Shown here one piece after another: positions 46,208 through 58,740 of a DNA stretch of 64,000 nt (its first letter is position 1; the number at the start of each line of letters is the position of its first letter). The notes beneath the pieces are model-generated. The model saw only the letters and a program-made list of their open reading frames with translations. It had not been told where the DNA came from and searched no databases. The stretch is taken from assembly GCF_051020985.1 (NCBI RefSeq), contig NC_134999.1, positions 14,079,660-14,143,659 on the forward strand, read 5' to 3'. The position numbers were made by a program, and so were the translations under genes. This DNA comes from Nomia melanderi. Lineage: Eukaryota; Arthropoda; Insecta; Hymenoptera; Halictidae.

Positions 46208-46968
46208 ATTGACTTGCTCTGATAAATGAAGATTTGATAATAGCGCGATGAAAATGAAATTCGCGAGGTTGCAAAATGCATTTCTGAATATAGAAGCCGC
46301 GCTAGTACGAATAAAAGAGCACGCAGTATTCTGTTAAAAAAATTAAAGGTCAGTTTTGTTTCTCCGAAAATATTGCGATCATAAAAAATTTACATTCCCT
46401 ACTATGTTGGCTGTAAAAAAATGCTGAAACTATTTTTCCGTTTCATTTGGTCTCGTATACTCCCCGTTTACGAGGAAAACGCTGGCTAGTAACTGCGTGA
46501 ATACCTTCTATATGCCATATAATCTCAGTAACAATGATAATGAAATGGTTGCCTTAACTTTTTTATTTCCTACGTGAGATTACGTGTAATAATATTGCCT
46601 TTTATAATTCAAGCATTTTCTTTAATATTACTACCATATACTTGTTTATGGGCTATATCTGTAAGCAAATTCTTCATACTGATACTAAAGCGTAGAATAT
46701 ATTTTATTATACATTATTTACACATTCCTAGAACATCGTAAATATGATTACCACTGAAAACTAGAAATTGAAACTGACATATTCCTCAAGTTCGGAATTA
46801 TTTGTCAGTTTCCTAAGTACAATTCTTCTAAGGGTATTCAAGATGAATTACAAATCAACGTAAATCCATAAACTACCCATAACTTCAATAATTGAACATT
46901 ATAGTGTAACTAAAAGGTATACGGAGTGTCAACACTGTTAGTCATGCTCAAAAAGAAATATAAATAAA

Positions 46969-47197
46969 TTAGAAAACACTTTGTACTCGAAAGTTTTTCA
47001 ACATTTTCCGACGAGATATAGATGACATTGTTTGAAACTAATTTAACGATAATTCACAGATAAATTATTAAAGCTATTTTATTTAAATACTTCACATAGC
47101 AATACAAAGGTTAAATCAAAATTCGAAACATTGAACATGTTTTGCTGTGTCAAACCAAGTGGTGACTGAGAGTCACCTCTCGAGTGCAAAGGGTTAA
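46969..47197 (+). mobile_element. MITE family F, copy 1
   Basis: The right end reads CGAGTGCAAAGGGTTAA, the inverse of a TTAACCCTTTGCACTCG terminus. The left end is decayed (ACACTTTGTACTCGAAAG). A second copy in opposite orientation lies at 62689-62940. The TTAA and CCCTTTGC terminal words resemble piggyBac-type MITEs. Near the right end GGTGACTGAGAGTCACC forms a small hairpin. Confidence 0.65.
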
Positions 47198-47674
47198 GTT
47201 GCAACGAAACATTTAATTAAACACTTAAGGAAGTATACCGTAACGAAACAGACTGTCGGGAAGGTATCAATGCGGTAACGCGAAGGAAAGACTCAGATGT
47301 TTAGTGGAGTAAGTAAACAAATTCGATTTCAATCGAGTAATTATCGGCCATCGATTCGCTCTGTTCTCCAGTTAGAAAACCATTGTCATCAATAGAAGCA
47401 TGGCGCGGTGGCGGTTCGATTGCAACGAATAATCCTTTTATCTTGTTATTTTTGGCAATTTAATTCGTTCGTCATACGCTCTGTTCACGGTCTGCTCTCT
47501 CGCAATCAGCAGTCGCTGGGTTTAATGACGTTATCGAGGAACCGTGATTGAAACAATATTTGTTTTGCACTTATTAGCAATTAGTCGATATCGTGTTTCC
47601 TCGAACGTGCGCCGAACTGGTTTCTGTATTAACTTTTGATACAATTAAAAAATCTGCAGCCTAGACTCTCTGTT

Positions 47675-47876
47675 GTTTTTTTTTTTTTTTTTTTTTTTTA
47701 ATGGGATGAGTTTACCGGCTGCTTCGGTTCGTCGGGCTTGTGAACGCTCGTGTTCACGAAGACGAGCGCCAGTTTTCTGTAGAACTGGTATTTACGTTAC
47801 GTATTCTCACGTCAGCGGAATAATTACACTCACCGCGACCGACTGAATGAAACACACGAGCGAATACAAGTCATTT
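47675..47876 (-). mobile_element. Possible retroposed fragment with poly(A) tail
   Basis: A run of 24 T (47676-47699) is followed by GC-richer sequence unlike its surroundings. Read on the minus strand this is a sequence ending in poly(A). Two small perfect hairpins lie in it: GTGAAC..GTTCAC at 47740-47757 and CCAGTT..AACTGG at 47769-47788. TCTCTGTT flanks it at 47667-47674 and 47877-47884 and may be a target duplication, though the 8 bases could match by chance. It could be the 3' end of a LINE or a SINE; no family is recognised. Confidence 0.4.
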
Positions 47877-47884
47877 TCTCTGTT

Positions 47885-49199
47885 TAGCGACGAGGTTCAT
47901 GAAAAGTCAATTGCATATTTCTGAATATTTACTGAAATCAGATACAAACTTATGAATTCCTGTTTCAGAAATAATCAGTTGAGTTTTCTGTAATCATTTT
48001 AATGCTTTGCCTACGTAAGCTCGTGGCGAACATTTTATATTGATTTTGATAAAGGAACAGTATGGGAAATACTGTTTTGTTTATAAATATTTCAGCTGCT
48101 AGAAACATGTACTCCAATGAGGAATGTGTAATACATAAGTTTTCATTTTATTTCTAAACCCCTCCAAGCTTACAAAAATAATCATGATATAAATGCTTGA
48201 ATGTTATTGTAAAAGGATGTCAAAGAAATCAGTGTTGCCTATCTGATTTTAGTTTTCAATTACTTCAATCCTGCTTTTGAAAGTTCGAATATTTAATACT
48301 GAATGTACTGTGAGATTATTAATATTTATGATAAGTACATATATTTATTTAAAATTGCTGGCATTCGGATATCGCAAGAAATTGAGTCGCACGATTTGTC
48401 TCATTTGAATTTGTGAATAATATTTTCGGGGAATATATGTTTATACATATCTTTGTCTATACACTGGCATTAATATTCAGTGAATTGTATTCCAGTTAAA
48501 ATTTCGCTGTCATAAAAGTTGGATAACTGCACGCATATGAAATTTGAGCGTACTTTTTATGCAACGTACCTCGTTTAACATGTCGTAATGCATGACTGAC
48601 TGATGCAAACGAATTGAAACGTACGGAGAACACGTGGAAAACAGTGTTTTATTTGTAACATCACGCTGCAATAACTGAACGTATTGTGTCGTTTTTAAAA
48701 ACATAGAGAAAACAATACCGATCAATCAAACTTTTATGATTGAAACAAGAAAATCAATGTTTATTACTAAACATCACTCACTACTAAACACTGTGTTTCT
48801 ATGTTCGCGTACAAATTTTAAGGAAAGATGGTTAAAAAAAATATTACAGTTAAAAGAATTAAAACTCAAAAATTCTTAACCTTCTTTACTTTTAAACTAA
48901 CCACTCAAGGGACCTCAATCAAAAAACACTATATTTTACTATCCAATCTATAAATCACATTTTTTCTACAAACTGCTTTCTTGCGCTCGAGTGCACTACC
49001 AAAAATTCAATTATATTCCATATAAACGAACGTCAAAAAGAAATCTATCAAAGTTATGTCAAAAACTGAAGTCTCATGCATTTACAAAAAATTTCAAAAC
49101 AAGCTTCAGTTCACAATATTTGCCAAGAATCTATTCTTAATATTACCATATTTCTATTACTCTTATAACACTCTTATAAATTCGAATTTGCACAAAGTT
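47885..49199. other. AT-rich non-coding stretch
   Basis: Nothing recognisable. A 71-codon minus frame (48510-48725) has no domain. Confidence 0.4.
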
Positions 49200-49740
49200 C
49201 CACGATCTACCGCGAAACTCACTCCAGGAGCTCAAATTCAACTGGAAGGCTCTCGTACGGTACGATTCAAATTTTGTCTAGAATCCGAATTGTCGCAGTT
49301 ACACCAGCACCGACTCTCCGTGGGACATATTCACAATTTCGTTCTATTATTCGTGCATCATCGACAGACGTCTAGCATTGAATTCTTCTTCGATCGAGGA
49401 TCAGCGAACTTAAACCGTTTCTGGCGGAAGGGTTGTCAGACTGGAAATGACGCGGTCATTCGGGACAAAGTTCCCGTAATTGCTTTTGGCAGGCCCGATC
49501 CTTTATCCCCCGGTTCTTTCGCCGTAAGTATTCCAGTACGCGCGAAACTGCCTCGAACTTCGTCCGTTTCCCCCTTTCGCTTACACGTACATTAACGACC
49601 TTTTGTTACGCGGCCTAAAAACCTTCTTTCACACCTTTGATTCCTCCCAGCCATCGACTGGATGGCTGAACTGCCGCCGGACTTCCACGAAATGCTTTTT
49701 ATTTATGCCCTCGACGGGATTCTTTAACCCTTCCGTCCCG
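49200..49740. other. Moderately CpG-rich island
   Basis: A 179-codon plus frame (49056-49595) runs into this block from AT-rich DNA. Its product shows an abrupt change of composition at the island edge and no domain, so I do not call it a gene. It is one of the longest plus frames outside the retrotransposon and is worth a database check. Confidence 0.35.
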
Positions 49741-49796
49741 AATGGTACACATAGGTGCCACGAACATTTTAAATTACCGGAAACCTAGAAAACGCG

Positions 49797-49994
49797 TTAA
49801 CCTCTTCAATGATAATGGCACATATGCGTGCATTTGATTGTAGTCTGACAAGAACGAACACTTTCTTCGTATGTTCTTTATAAATCCGTCTGTTTTAGTC
49901 TTGTTCAATTCGTACCAGTTTTAATAAACTGTGACCAAACGGAAACTAGAATCATCTGTGTTTGTCCTCAAGAATTCGGCCCTGAAGAGGTTGA
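49797..49994. mobile_element. TTAA MITE with CCTCTTCA termini
   Basis: The left end is TTAACCTCTTCAATGATAAT. The right end reads CCCTGAAGAGGTTGAA, the inverse of TTCAACCTCTTCAGGG. It is about 198 bp and non-coding, with the right-hand TTAA decayed to TTGA. It lies just before the repeat at 50021. Confidence 0.55.
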
Positions 49995-50020
49995 AGATAA
50001 AGGAAGAGGAACATGACCTG

Positions 50021-50166
50021 TGCATTTAAGAATGTATTTTTCTGCTGTGTGAATTGCATTATTAGTAGAATATAATTTATAATATTATTAATTACAACAA
50101 TTTACAATTCATAATATTAATCAATATTATTTGTAAAAATATAATCACGGTGCATTGTATTTTCTG
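50021..50166 (+). repeat. Dispersed repeat, near-identical to 46062-46207
   Basis: This copy differs at about a dozen of 146 bases from the one 4 kb upstream. It is followed within 30 bases by a copy of repeat family C. Confidence 0.85.
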
Positions 50167-50191
50167 TGGTGTTGTTCAATTTGTATCATGA

Positions 50192-50300
50192 GTCAAATCA
50201 ATTTCTTTAATTATTTTCTCAGAGGAACATCTGTTACCTTTGTAATAATTGCAAACACAAGAAATCAGGAATGGATCATTTTGGTAATTTTAGTGTTGAC
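50192..50300 (+). repeat. Dispersed repeat family C, copy 1
   Basis: AAATCAATTT, TTTCTCAGAG, TAATAATTGCA, AAGAAATCAGGAATGG and TCATTTTG align with 59929-60075 in order, and with the complement of 63709-63852. Confidence 0.65.
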
Positions 50301-52348
50301 ACGTTCACCGACACGCCTCGCGTACACTGTCAATCAGAAGTTTGAGATCATTATGTCGATTAAGGAGAAAACCTCAATTCTAGAAACATTGAATGGGGAT
50401 TTCTTGTATTTGATAACAGAAGATAAAATTTGATGTAAAACATCCTGTTACTCTATCTCTCTTATTATAAAAATCAATCAATTAAATGAAATTACAGTAC
50501 ACGAAAATACAAACTGTTTACTGTGCAAACGTAAACGCAGTTCTTTGAACTAATGGAAGGAAAAAAATAATAAATCCGTGTGATACGTCAAAGGGAGCTT
50601 CATGACTTCAAATTTTATAACTGTGGGCGGTTAAAAAAGCTTTGCCGTGCAGTTGTAGCGTAATCGAAACCAACAAAATATTTCTCTTCCAGGTTACGAG
50701 CAATAATGCACGTTCGTACGCAAATGAATCGGTTATCAATACTCGAATTTTACTGGATAATCTTTTCGCTTTATTTTTCATTTTAATATAATGTTTGGCG
50801 ATTCTATGGAGCTCGCGTTGCTTGAAATAATTTTTTCATTTCGAATATATCAAATCCTTTATCAATATTGACCGTAAACACGTCATCAATCGTTACTGTA
50901 ACGTTAAAGGATAATAAAGCTGAACAGCAACATTCAGGTAATGCATAAATTGGAAATTATTCAACTTGACAGTTTTATTTAAATATATTAACTTCGAAAA
51001 ATGTCAGTTTCTAAATTTACTAATATTCTAATGAATTCTACATGCAATTTTCCTGTGAATATTTCAACGCGTAATAAAAGAATCAAAGTTTACATTCCTC
51101 GATGAACGTTGTTTTTATAAATCGTGCAGTGAATTTGTTGTATTTGGAAACAATTGTATTTTTAGAATGAAAGTTATTGTAATTCTAAATATACTCGATG
51201 TTATTAACTTTTAAATGGTAATTTTGGAAATGTTTAAATGTGTGCAAATGTGTTGTGACTTATTGCTAAATCTAGAACGAAGACGCTAGAGGAATTCAAG
51301 TAGATAAGAAGTAAAGGGAAGGTCAAGTAAATATTTCCCAAACGCGTGGGACGCTCATGGCACGAGTAAAACACATTTTCTCAGTTGTAGGTGCAAATTA
51401 CATGCTGAAAAAACTTGAACTTTTAAAGACTTGAAACACACTTTTCTCGAAATCATGTTTCTCAAGTCTCCGGAGACGCCATTTTAAACACAACTCGATG
51501 CGAGTAACTGACTTTGTTCTTTGAAATTGTCGAAGGAAAACTCCCCTTCGACGTTTGAATCTAGAAACAACTACAACATTAGAAATTCACTGTTTCCCTA
51601 CCACCAACAACAAGAAAAACTTGTAACGTCAACATTTTATTTACCAAGTGGCGCCATTTTATTATATCCTGTAAATACATAATATTTCTATTAATATTTC
51701 AATGTTTCCGTTCACATTATTCCTATTTTCATTAATATTTTAATAATACTCATTTAATGATTTCCTGTAATTGCTGCTAAAGTAGTATTACATTTTTCCC
51801 ATTTACATTCTTCTTTATTCTTTCCATTTTTGTATATTTCATATTTTTATCAATAGCGCCTGTAAAAAACGCATAAAATTCGTAGTGTAATGATAACGCA
51901 CGAGTAAACATTTTTGTAATATGTTTTACAGAATAACCTTTCACTCGTGGCGGATAATAATGACGCCTCTGGTAATTTAATTTACCGTTCACCTTATTTC
52001 AAATTTGTTCAGTTTTCGATGGAAGTTGAGCTTCACTCCTAGCTTCAGCATTAAAATAAGTGCATAGTTTCTGATGATTATGCAGGTTTCACCCAGCTCT
52101 GCGCCATAAGTCACGCAACTGGGAGAGTATATCTTTTTTTGGTTGAAAATAAAAAAAAATGTTCAAGGGAAACTTGAATACCGTCATCTGGTATGGCTTC
52201 CCATTACCTTGTTTCTTTTTTATTGCCCACATCTATGGGCACAAGTGCAAAGTTCAGCTACCTTCCTCGAAATGATACCGCGGCTTCAGCGTTCACTTAA
52301 ACTTTTCGATGTCGCGCGTTTGAAATTATTCCAGCAAACATTTCCAGG
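50301..52348. other. AT-rich non-coding stretch
   Basis: No gene, island or clear element is recognised. Short frames on both strands are domain-free. Confidence 0.4.
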
Positions 52349-52372
52349 ACGAACATTCCGCGGAATGTTCGT
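52349..52372. promoter_or_regulatory. Perfect 24-bp palindrome
   Basis: The half-site ACGAACATTCCG is followed at once by its exact reverse complement. It contains two GAAnnTTC pairs separated by CGCG, which recalls heat-shock-element pentamers but with the wrong central spacing (4 instead of 2). It also contains TTCC..GGAA. A dimeric protein could bind it; no function is shown. Confidence 0.45.
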
Positions 52373-53089
52373 TTTTTCCTCGAACATTATCTATAATATT
52401 TTCCCATATATACAAAACATTCTACATGTAATGTTAGTTAATTTATAATACCATACGAACCACATAAATTCTACGTATAAAGCATTAATGGCTTATGAAT
52501 TTATTCATGTGTAGAGGGCACTGTACAGAGTAGTCGTATATTATACAGAATTTCCATTTTGAATGACAATTTTTATTGGCTGCGTGTATTTATGATACTG
52601 GAGCCTGCAGAGGAATACAATAAAATAAATATACAAATACAATTTAACACGTTAAACACGATCACCGATCACTGTATATAAAAAGCATTAAATAAATATA
52701 ATGATATGTGACTTTCACGTGATTCTTACGCATCATAAAAATATAATGAAAGCAATCAACGATCAACTGAAATCTTTCATTGAAAATCGTATCTACCATT
52801 TGCATAAACATCTCTAACAACACTACAATCATACATTAAATCTATATTATAAAATTTGTAATTAAATAAATCACTTTCAAGTATTCCATTACAAATCGCT
52901 AACGAAGAGTTTCTCCAGAGGTGCCCGAGGTATAAAGAGGTCCCCGATGTTGGAATTATCCAGTGTTCACTATATATCGCGACATCGGTAGAACCGATCA
53001 ATGAAAAAAATGGGAGTTGAATGAAAGCTCGCAACAGCCGGAGCTCCGCCATTCTTCGAGACGTGATCCGCCCCAGTTGCGTGACACAG
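52373..53089. other. AT-rich stretch with repeat traces
   Basis: ATACTGGAGCCTGCAGAG near 52595 resembles ATATTGGAGCCTACAGAG near the right end of the MITE at 60140. TTTAACACGTTAAACACG near 52648 is a MITE-like end without a partner. Confidence 0.35.
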
Positions 53090-53470
53090 CGTTCATTCAA
53101 TCCGCATTTCATAAAGCGTCAACTGTCACGTGCCGCCTGTAACAGGCGTTCCGTTGCGTTCACGCGAATCATTAGCCGGCAATGAATTCGCAATGAGATT
53201 CTTGTCAGCGCCGGTGACACGAGTTTCGATATACCTTAAAGCGCGCCGCTCCGCAGGCACGTAAGACCTTTTGTACGTTCCGGGGGAATCAGGGTACGTC
53301 GGCGTAATTGTGTTTGCGCCGTGAATCGTGACTTGTTCCGCACTGAATTAGCGTTAACCGGATAACGATTGTCCCGGAATCGAATCGACGACTTCGAAAA
53401 CCGGCGGCGACTACTCCCCCGCTGTGTTTTACACTCGCACGATCGTCGTCGGGTCTTTCTGGACCCAGGA
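53090..53470. other. CpG-rich island
   Basis: CpG-rich sequence with no convincing frame. Confidence 0.4.
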
Positions 53471-53621
53471 ATGGAAGTTTTATAGTTGGCCTCTTTCAGT
53501 AATTTCTAACGAATTCGAAACTTGCAGTATCCATGCATCTTGCAGGGTCTTAGACATGATTTTCTGCTCGTTAATATAATATTATTAATCAAGCAGCAGA
53601 TCTTTACGCGAATTTAGATTT

Positions 53622-53859
53622 TTAACGCGTTCGTTATCAGTGCTTATTTCGATCACGATCTCCTCAATTATATTTTCTTCAATCCAATAAATCTAAACAA
53701 AATATTAGAAAAATTAAACTGACACGAGTCACTGAATTCCTAAATATAATGTCGCAATATTTTTAATAATAATATCTATAGGATTAGTGTCATTTTCATT
53801 ATGTAAAACATAGGATTACGGCCGTTAAAAATATGTGACGCTGGTAGTGAACGTGTTAA
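53622..53859 (-). mobile_element. TTAA-flanked MITE, family A, copy 2
   Basis: It starts TTAACGCGTTCGTTATCA and ends TAGTGAACGTGTTAA. It is about 238 bp and aligns along its length with the reverse complement of 6055-6298, including TCTCCTCAATTATATTTTCT near its left end. The two copies lie 47 kb apart in opposite orientation. Confidence 0.75.
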
Positions 53860-54994
53860 TAATATCATTAGAAAAATAGAATTACTATGAAATGTAGTTT
53901 TACCTAAGAAATAATATAAAAAGCACTACACTGTGGGCATTTTATACATCTTTTCGTATGCTTGTAGATTCATTTATATTGATAAATCTACAAAAATTTC
54001 TGTCTGTGGATATTCCAGCTGTTCGCAATTTGGCTTAGTAGTAATGGGTGTTTTATACCAACTTTTGAAGTTTGTAAATAATTTCGCAATTTTCTAACAC
54101 AATGTTACCTGTATCTTCGAATAAAGTGTTCTTATTTGAAAAAAATATCGGTATGCGTTTGATCAGTTTCTTTAGAGTGTAATTGGAAAGGTATTATCTT
54201 TGAAACCGCAGTTTATATGGTTCTTCTAACGGTTTCAAAGATCCATTTAGTTGGAAGCGATTAAAGCTACTTGAATGTCACTGGCAAGAACCTATTTAAA
54301 GCTTCCTTGACAGATCCGCGAAGCTGGTAGAAGGTACTTTAGGCTTATTCAAGAATAATGAAGTGACTGGCAAATGCTACGTTAATGCTGCTGGTCAAGA
54401 CGATTAAAGCTGCTTCGACAGATATAACGATCTAACGTCTTCAACCGAGGAGCTGATTAAATATATCTTAATGGGTACGAGAAAGTTCGAAAACCCTGAT
54501 GTGATTCTGTAGAATTCATTGTAAAACACATTGTTTTTATCTGTTATTTTAGTTATCTGTATTATATATATTGCCACTCTCCACTTTTAAGCCACAGGCC
54601 GGCCTGGTTCATGTCAGTAACGCACTGTATATTATTCCAAGTCAAAAATCTATTTAAAGAGAAATTATCAATCGATATTTTGCACAATTATTAATCTGAA
54701 CGATTACTCAATTTTAACCTTAACTCTATTTCTACCGAAGGTGTCAGTAGACACTTTTTGAAAGTTTAACTTAAAATGCTTTTCTCAGTTTAATCATCTT
54801 TCCTCCATTGAACTTTGGACATTTCCTATAATTAATTTTATAATTGTTACAAAAGAAGTGGGAAAGTCAATTCAGAATATACGGAAAATAATTTTCAGTT
54901 CATAATTCATATTTCTTGATTAATTTAAAGTATATTCTAATTAGTTTTCCGTTTATATTGAAAATCACATCTACCACAGCCATGTAAAAATTCG
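53860..54994. other. AT-rich non-coding stretch
   Basis: Nothing recognised. Confidence 0.4.
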
Positions 54995-55234
54995 TTAACA
55001 CGTTGACTGCCACGAAAAGCTTCGGCGTTTTGTGTCATTTTTTCTTTTGTAGCGAAGGTAAAAAGAAATGGTTGTGAATTATTTGGTACTACGATTCTTA
55101 AGTTACATTACTATCTATTTATTCACGCTGTTGAACATTTTTATCGAATGTCGGTTATCTTAGGAGGTATAATTGTTTTCCAGTCATTTGGAAGCTCCGG
55201 TCATCGGTGTCCACCGTGGCAGTCAATGCGTTAA
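54995..55234 (-). mobile_element. TTAA-flanked MITE, family B, best termini
   Basis: The left end is TTAACACGTTGACTGCCACG. The right end is the inverse of TTAACGCATTGACTGCCACG; 18 of 20 terminal bases agree. It is about 240 bp with no coding content. The interior matches the reverse complement of 61026-61264, including the word CTTCGCTACA. It is a piggyBac-like non-autonomous element by its TTAA ends. Confidence 0.85.
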
Positions 55235-57230
55235 AAGAATGACATCTCTATCGAAATCACGATTTCCCTTGGAACAATCAATTTCCAGTGACTCGTAAAC
55301 GAGCGAGTATCGATGTAAGCAAGAAACTGCTTGTTCGCGAGCAACGTGAGTGTTCAAGTCACTGCGATGGGACTTGCTCGCAGTCCATCGCCACTTAAGA
55401 AGTTGGAACTCCCTGGGAATCTGTGATCGTATTTTCAAGTTTTATACTACTAGCTTCCGTTGTCGACAACGGCCCCGCTGCTCTCGGCGAATCTCTATTT
55501 GCACCAGGATATTGTCAATTGGGCCCCCGTACGACGTGTATACGGCCAGCGCAGGTGTGTGGACGCGCGTCGCCTATACTTTGAATCGATGCTACCCTAT
55601 TGGGGTCGGCAAATGGGCACTAGGATTCCTCCATTTTTACAGTTCCACGTCTAACGTCCTGTCATTAGCGACCGTTAGTCCTATTTATTACGTTTAACCT
55701 CGCAACTTGATTTCCTTCTGGAATTCTGGGTTTCTAAGACAGGATTTTATAAGCTTCTCCGTGAGACAGAATTTTATGGGAGTACAATAAAATGGCGGAA
55801 ACTCGTTAAAATTGTAATCTTCTTACTGAAATGTTACTCGCTCGAAAGCGATGTTCAGGATATACAAATCTATTATTTTATAGTTCGTCGTTGTTTATTC
55901 GAGGTACTTTAAATATGGCGTCGGTGAATCGAAGAGAAACTTTTTGCGATCAGGTATTCATTCCCTTTTTATTAATTTGTTATGTTCTTTCTATCTTCGT
56001 CGATTCAAAAACGCTTTTACTTTCGATACTCCGGAATTTTAGAATACTGCGAACGAAATTATTGTTAATGTATGCACTCACGTGTCCTGATGGTTTCAAT
56101 GATATTTCGAATGAATGAACTGTGCAATGTAGGGAAATAAAGGAAAGGAGGAACTATTTCTTCGCGTACGTTTATTTAACTACGATCAATTCTCGGTGAC
56201 TGTGTATCCAATTTCAGGGGCGTTAGCATGTATATTGCTGAGGGACGCAACAAGACCGTAAATGTCTGTATCTTGAATCCTTCCAAGACCGCTGGATCCA
56301 TAAATCTCGGAAGTAAATCGTGTCGATACGCGAAGGAATGCTTGCAAGACGCGAGAATGTCTACGAATATATCATGATAAGAAGACAATTAAATCTAAAT
56401 TCCGACGCAAATGGTTAAATTATTCTACCAAAGGACGGGATATATTTATAAGATACTTCTCCCATAATTTCGAATCAGTATTCCTTTCCTCAAATATAAT
56501 TCCTGGTTTTTATTAAGCATTATGAAAATCATTGATCTATTGTTCAGCTCCAACATCAAAACAGAAATTCTTTCCATTATAACTAAAAGCGATTCATATT
56601 TGACATTAAAATAATTGTTTATATATTAATATATTCTTCGAACATTCAATAATCACAGAGAAAAAATATTCTGCACTAAATCCGGTTCATAAATACTCAT
56701 CAAAGATTTCTGACATATAATCACCGTTATTATACCTTCGCATTATCACTCTCCTCATTATTCACGAATCACAGATTAAAATTGTCAATAAATACTCTGG
56801 ACTTAGTACGAACATCATTTAAACTACAGCAAAAAAAAACGAGAAACGTAAACAAACTAAAGTAACTCTTCAAATATAAACAGACATAATACTATGTCAA
56901 TATTCCTACAATTGATGTCACGCACCGGTGTCACGCGAACGAGCGATAAATTCAAATAATTATATTTATCGCGTCCCGTCGAATCAAAAATATGTCACAG
57001 CAATAAAATCAAATAAACCTCGTAATACTTTCCATTCGAAGCGATAACGGCGTCGTTAGTATTTATTGGAGGTAATAGATCGAACATTTGATCTCGTAAT
57101 ACCTTTTACCAAACTTTTCTAAGTAGACAGTAATATAATCGATACAAATCAATAACGACTCGATCAATCTTTCGCCTGATGATATCACTCGAATGCTCTT
57201 CCACGGCGTTTAAGGAACATATAAAGCTCA
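55235..57230. other. Mixed stretch without a recognised gene
   Basis: A CpG-richer patch (55240-55700) carries 64-115-codon frames on both strands without domains. The rest is AT-rich. A 95-codon plus frame (55831-56118) is hydrophobic and unrecognised. Confidence 0.35.
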
Positions 57231-57796
57231 ATGGGATTTTCGAAAAATACCGAGCGTTAACGATCAATTCGCTAATGAAAGCTCGACCGCCGAAACTGCC
57301 GTGCCGCGCCGGCGCGAAATTATATCGATAAAAGTGAAATAATAAAGCGGACGACGTAAAACCGAATCGAAGAATATTCGAACTAGCCCGACTCCTAACT
57401 CGGGCCGCGATATCCACTTTTCGACCGGGATGGGACGTTTAATCGCGTGCGATCCAATTACATTCGCATCGGCACCTCCCATAAACAGTTCGCTGCACTT
57501 TATAGATATTCGTTCTTTCGCTGAAATTTCCGTTGTACCAACGTCGTCCGTCGTACCGAGGGGTTCGCCTCCAGCCAACGAGCGTCCGCGAATATTCCTG
57601 CGCGGTTTAATAGCTGTCCGATAACGTCTAACGGAATAACCTTAAAGACGTGAGCTGCTGAGTGCAGCAACCAGCGAATCGGATCGGCGCGGCGCTTTGA
57701 CGAGAAGGGACGCGCATCCCTAGGGACGTCGAAGAGTCACTGGACCTGATACGCTCGCTGAAACTCGCTTGACACGAAAGAAACTGTAACTTGTCA
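57231..57796. other. CpG-rich island
   Basis: Frames of 64-104 codons are open on both strands. None has a recognisable domain. Confidence 0.4.
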
Positions 57797-57902
57797 ACTG
57801 TGGAATTTAGATTGAAAATTCTCTCGTTTTGCACGCGGTAAAATCGAAAAGAAAGTGTGCACTCGTCAAACACAAGATGAGTGCAGCTAGGATATATTTT
57901 CT
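57797..57902 (+). repeat. Dispersed repeat, partner of 17880-17985
   Basis: AACTGTGGAATTTAGATTGA, TTCTCTCGTTTTGC, CTCGTCAAACACA and AGGATATATTTT match the 17.9 kb copy in order. Confidence 0.55.
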
Positions 57903-58430
57903 TAGAATTCATATTTAAAATCCAGTTTTCATAAGTGGGTAAGTCGTTTAATAATAGTAACTCTTCGATTTGTCTGATGTGTATTTCATCGAGCTGCTTG
58001 AATTCTGAATGAACTCGAAGAGTGTCAGATGTTAATGGAAGTTACAATTAGCGGATTGTCAATGGATCTTGTAATTCCATATTAAAAAGATTAAGCATTG
58101 CATTTAAAAAATAAAACGTACGGCTGTCACTCATGATTATAAATGAAAAGCGTTCCGCATCGACAGATGAAGCCACGTTGATAGACATGCTGCTTATTCA
58201 TTAAAAAATAATAAGCTAACCTACATTCCGGTTTATGCTGAGAATAGCTAATAATGTTCTGAACGTTTAGTGTATTTATCCAACAGTAGTGACATTCTGC
58301 TGCACGTTATATCTTCGAACGTTAAATTTATTGCTGCGTCTATCAATACAATTATAATACAAAATAAGCATCCTTTCAAACACGTTTCTCTAACAAATGA
58401 AAAATTATTGAATTAAGAAAATATACGCTT

Positions 58431-58740
58431 TCTCACTTCTAAGCACGCCTTTCTTCTAACTTACAACTATTAAGTTATTGAAGATATTTCTCTCCTATTT
58501 CTAAGTACTCCCTTCTACCAAATCTAACTATTGAATCATTGAGAATATACGTTTTCTCACTTCTAAACACACCTTTTTTCTAACTTACAACTATTAAGTT
58601 ATTGAAGATATTTCTCTCCTATTTCTAAGTACTTAGTTCTACCAAATCTAACTATTAAATCATTAAAAATATATATATCCCACTTTTAATCACATCTTTC
58701 TACTCGAAACCATCATTAAAGATACTTGTCATTCAATACT
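58431..58740 (+). repeat. Higher-order tandem repeat, 124-bp period of two ~62-bp monomers
   Basis: Monomers start at 58431, 58491, 58555, 58615 and 58678, spaced 60, 64, 60 and 63. Monomers 1 and 3 (TCTCACTTCTAARCAC..) are closest to each other, as are 2 and 4 (TCTCCTATTTCTAAGTACT). So a two-monomer unit was duplicated as a block. The fifth monomer is diverged. Confidence 0.85.

Noticed and set aside
47400..47440. GGTTCGATTGC word recalling a tRNA T-arm
   Set aside because: No acceptor stem, D-arm or anticodon arm can be placed around it.
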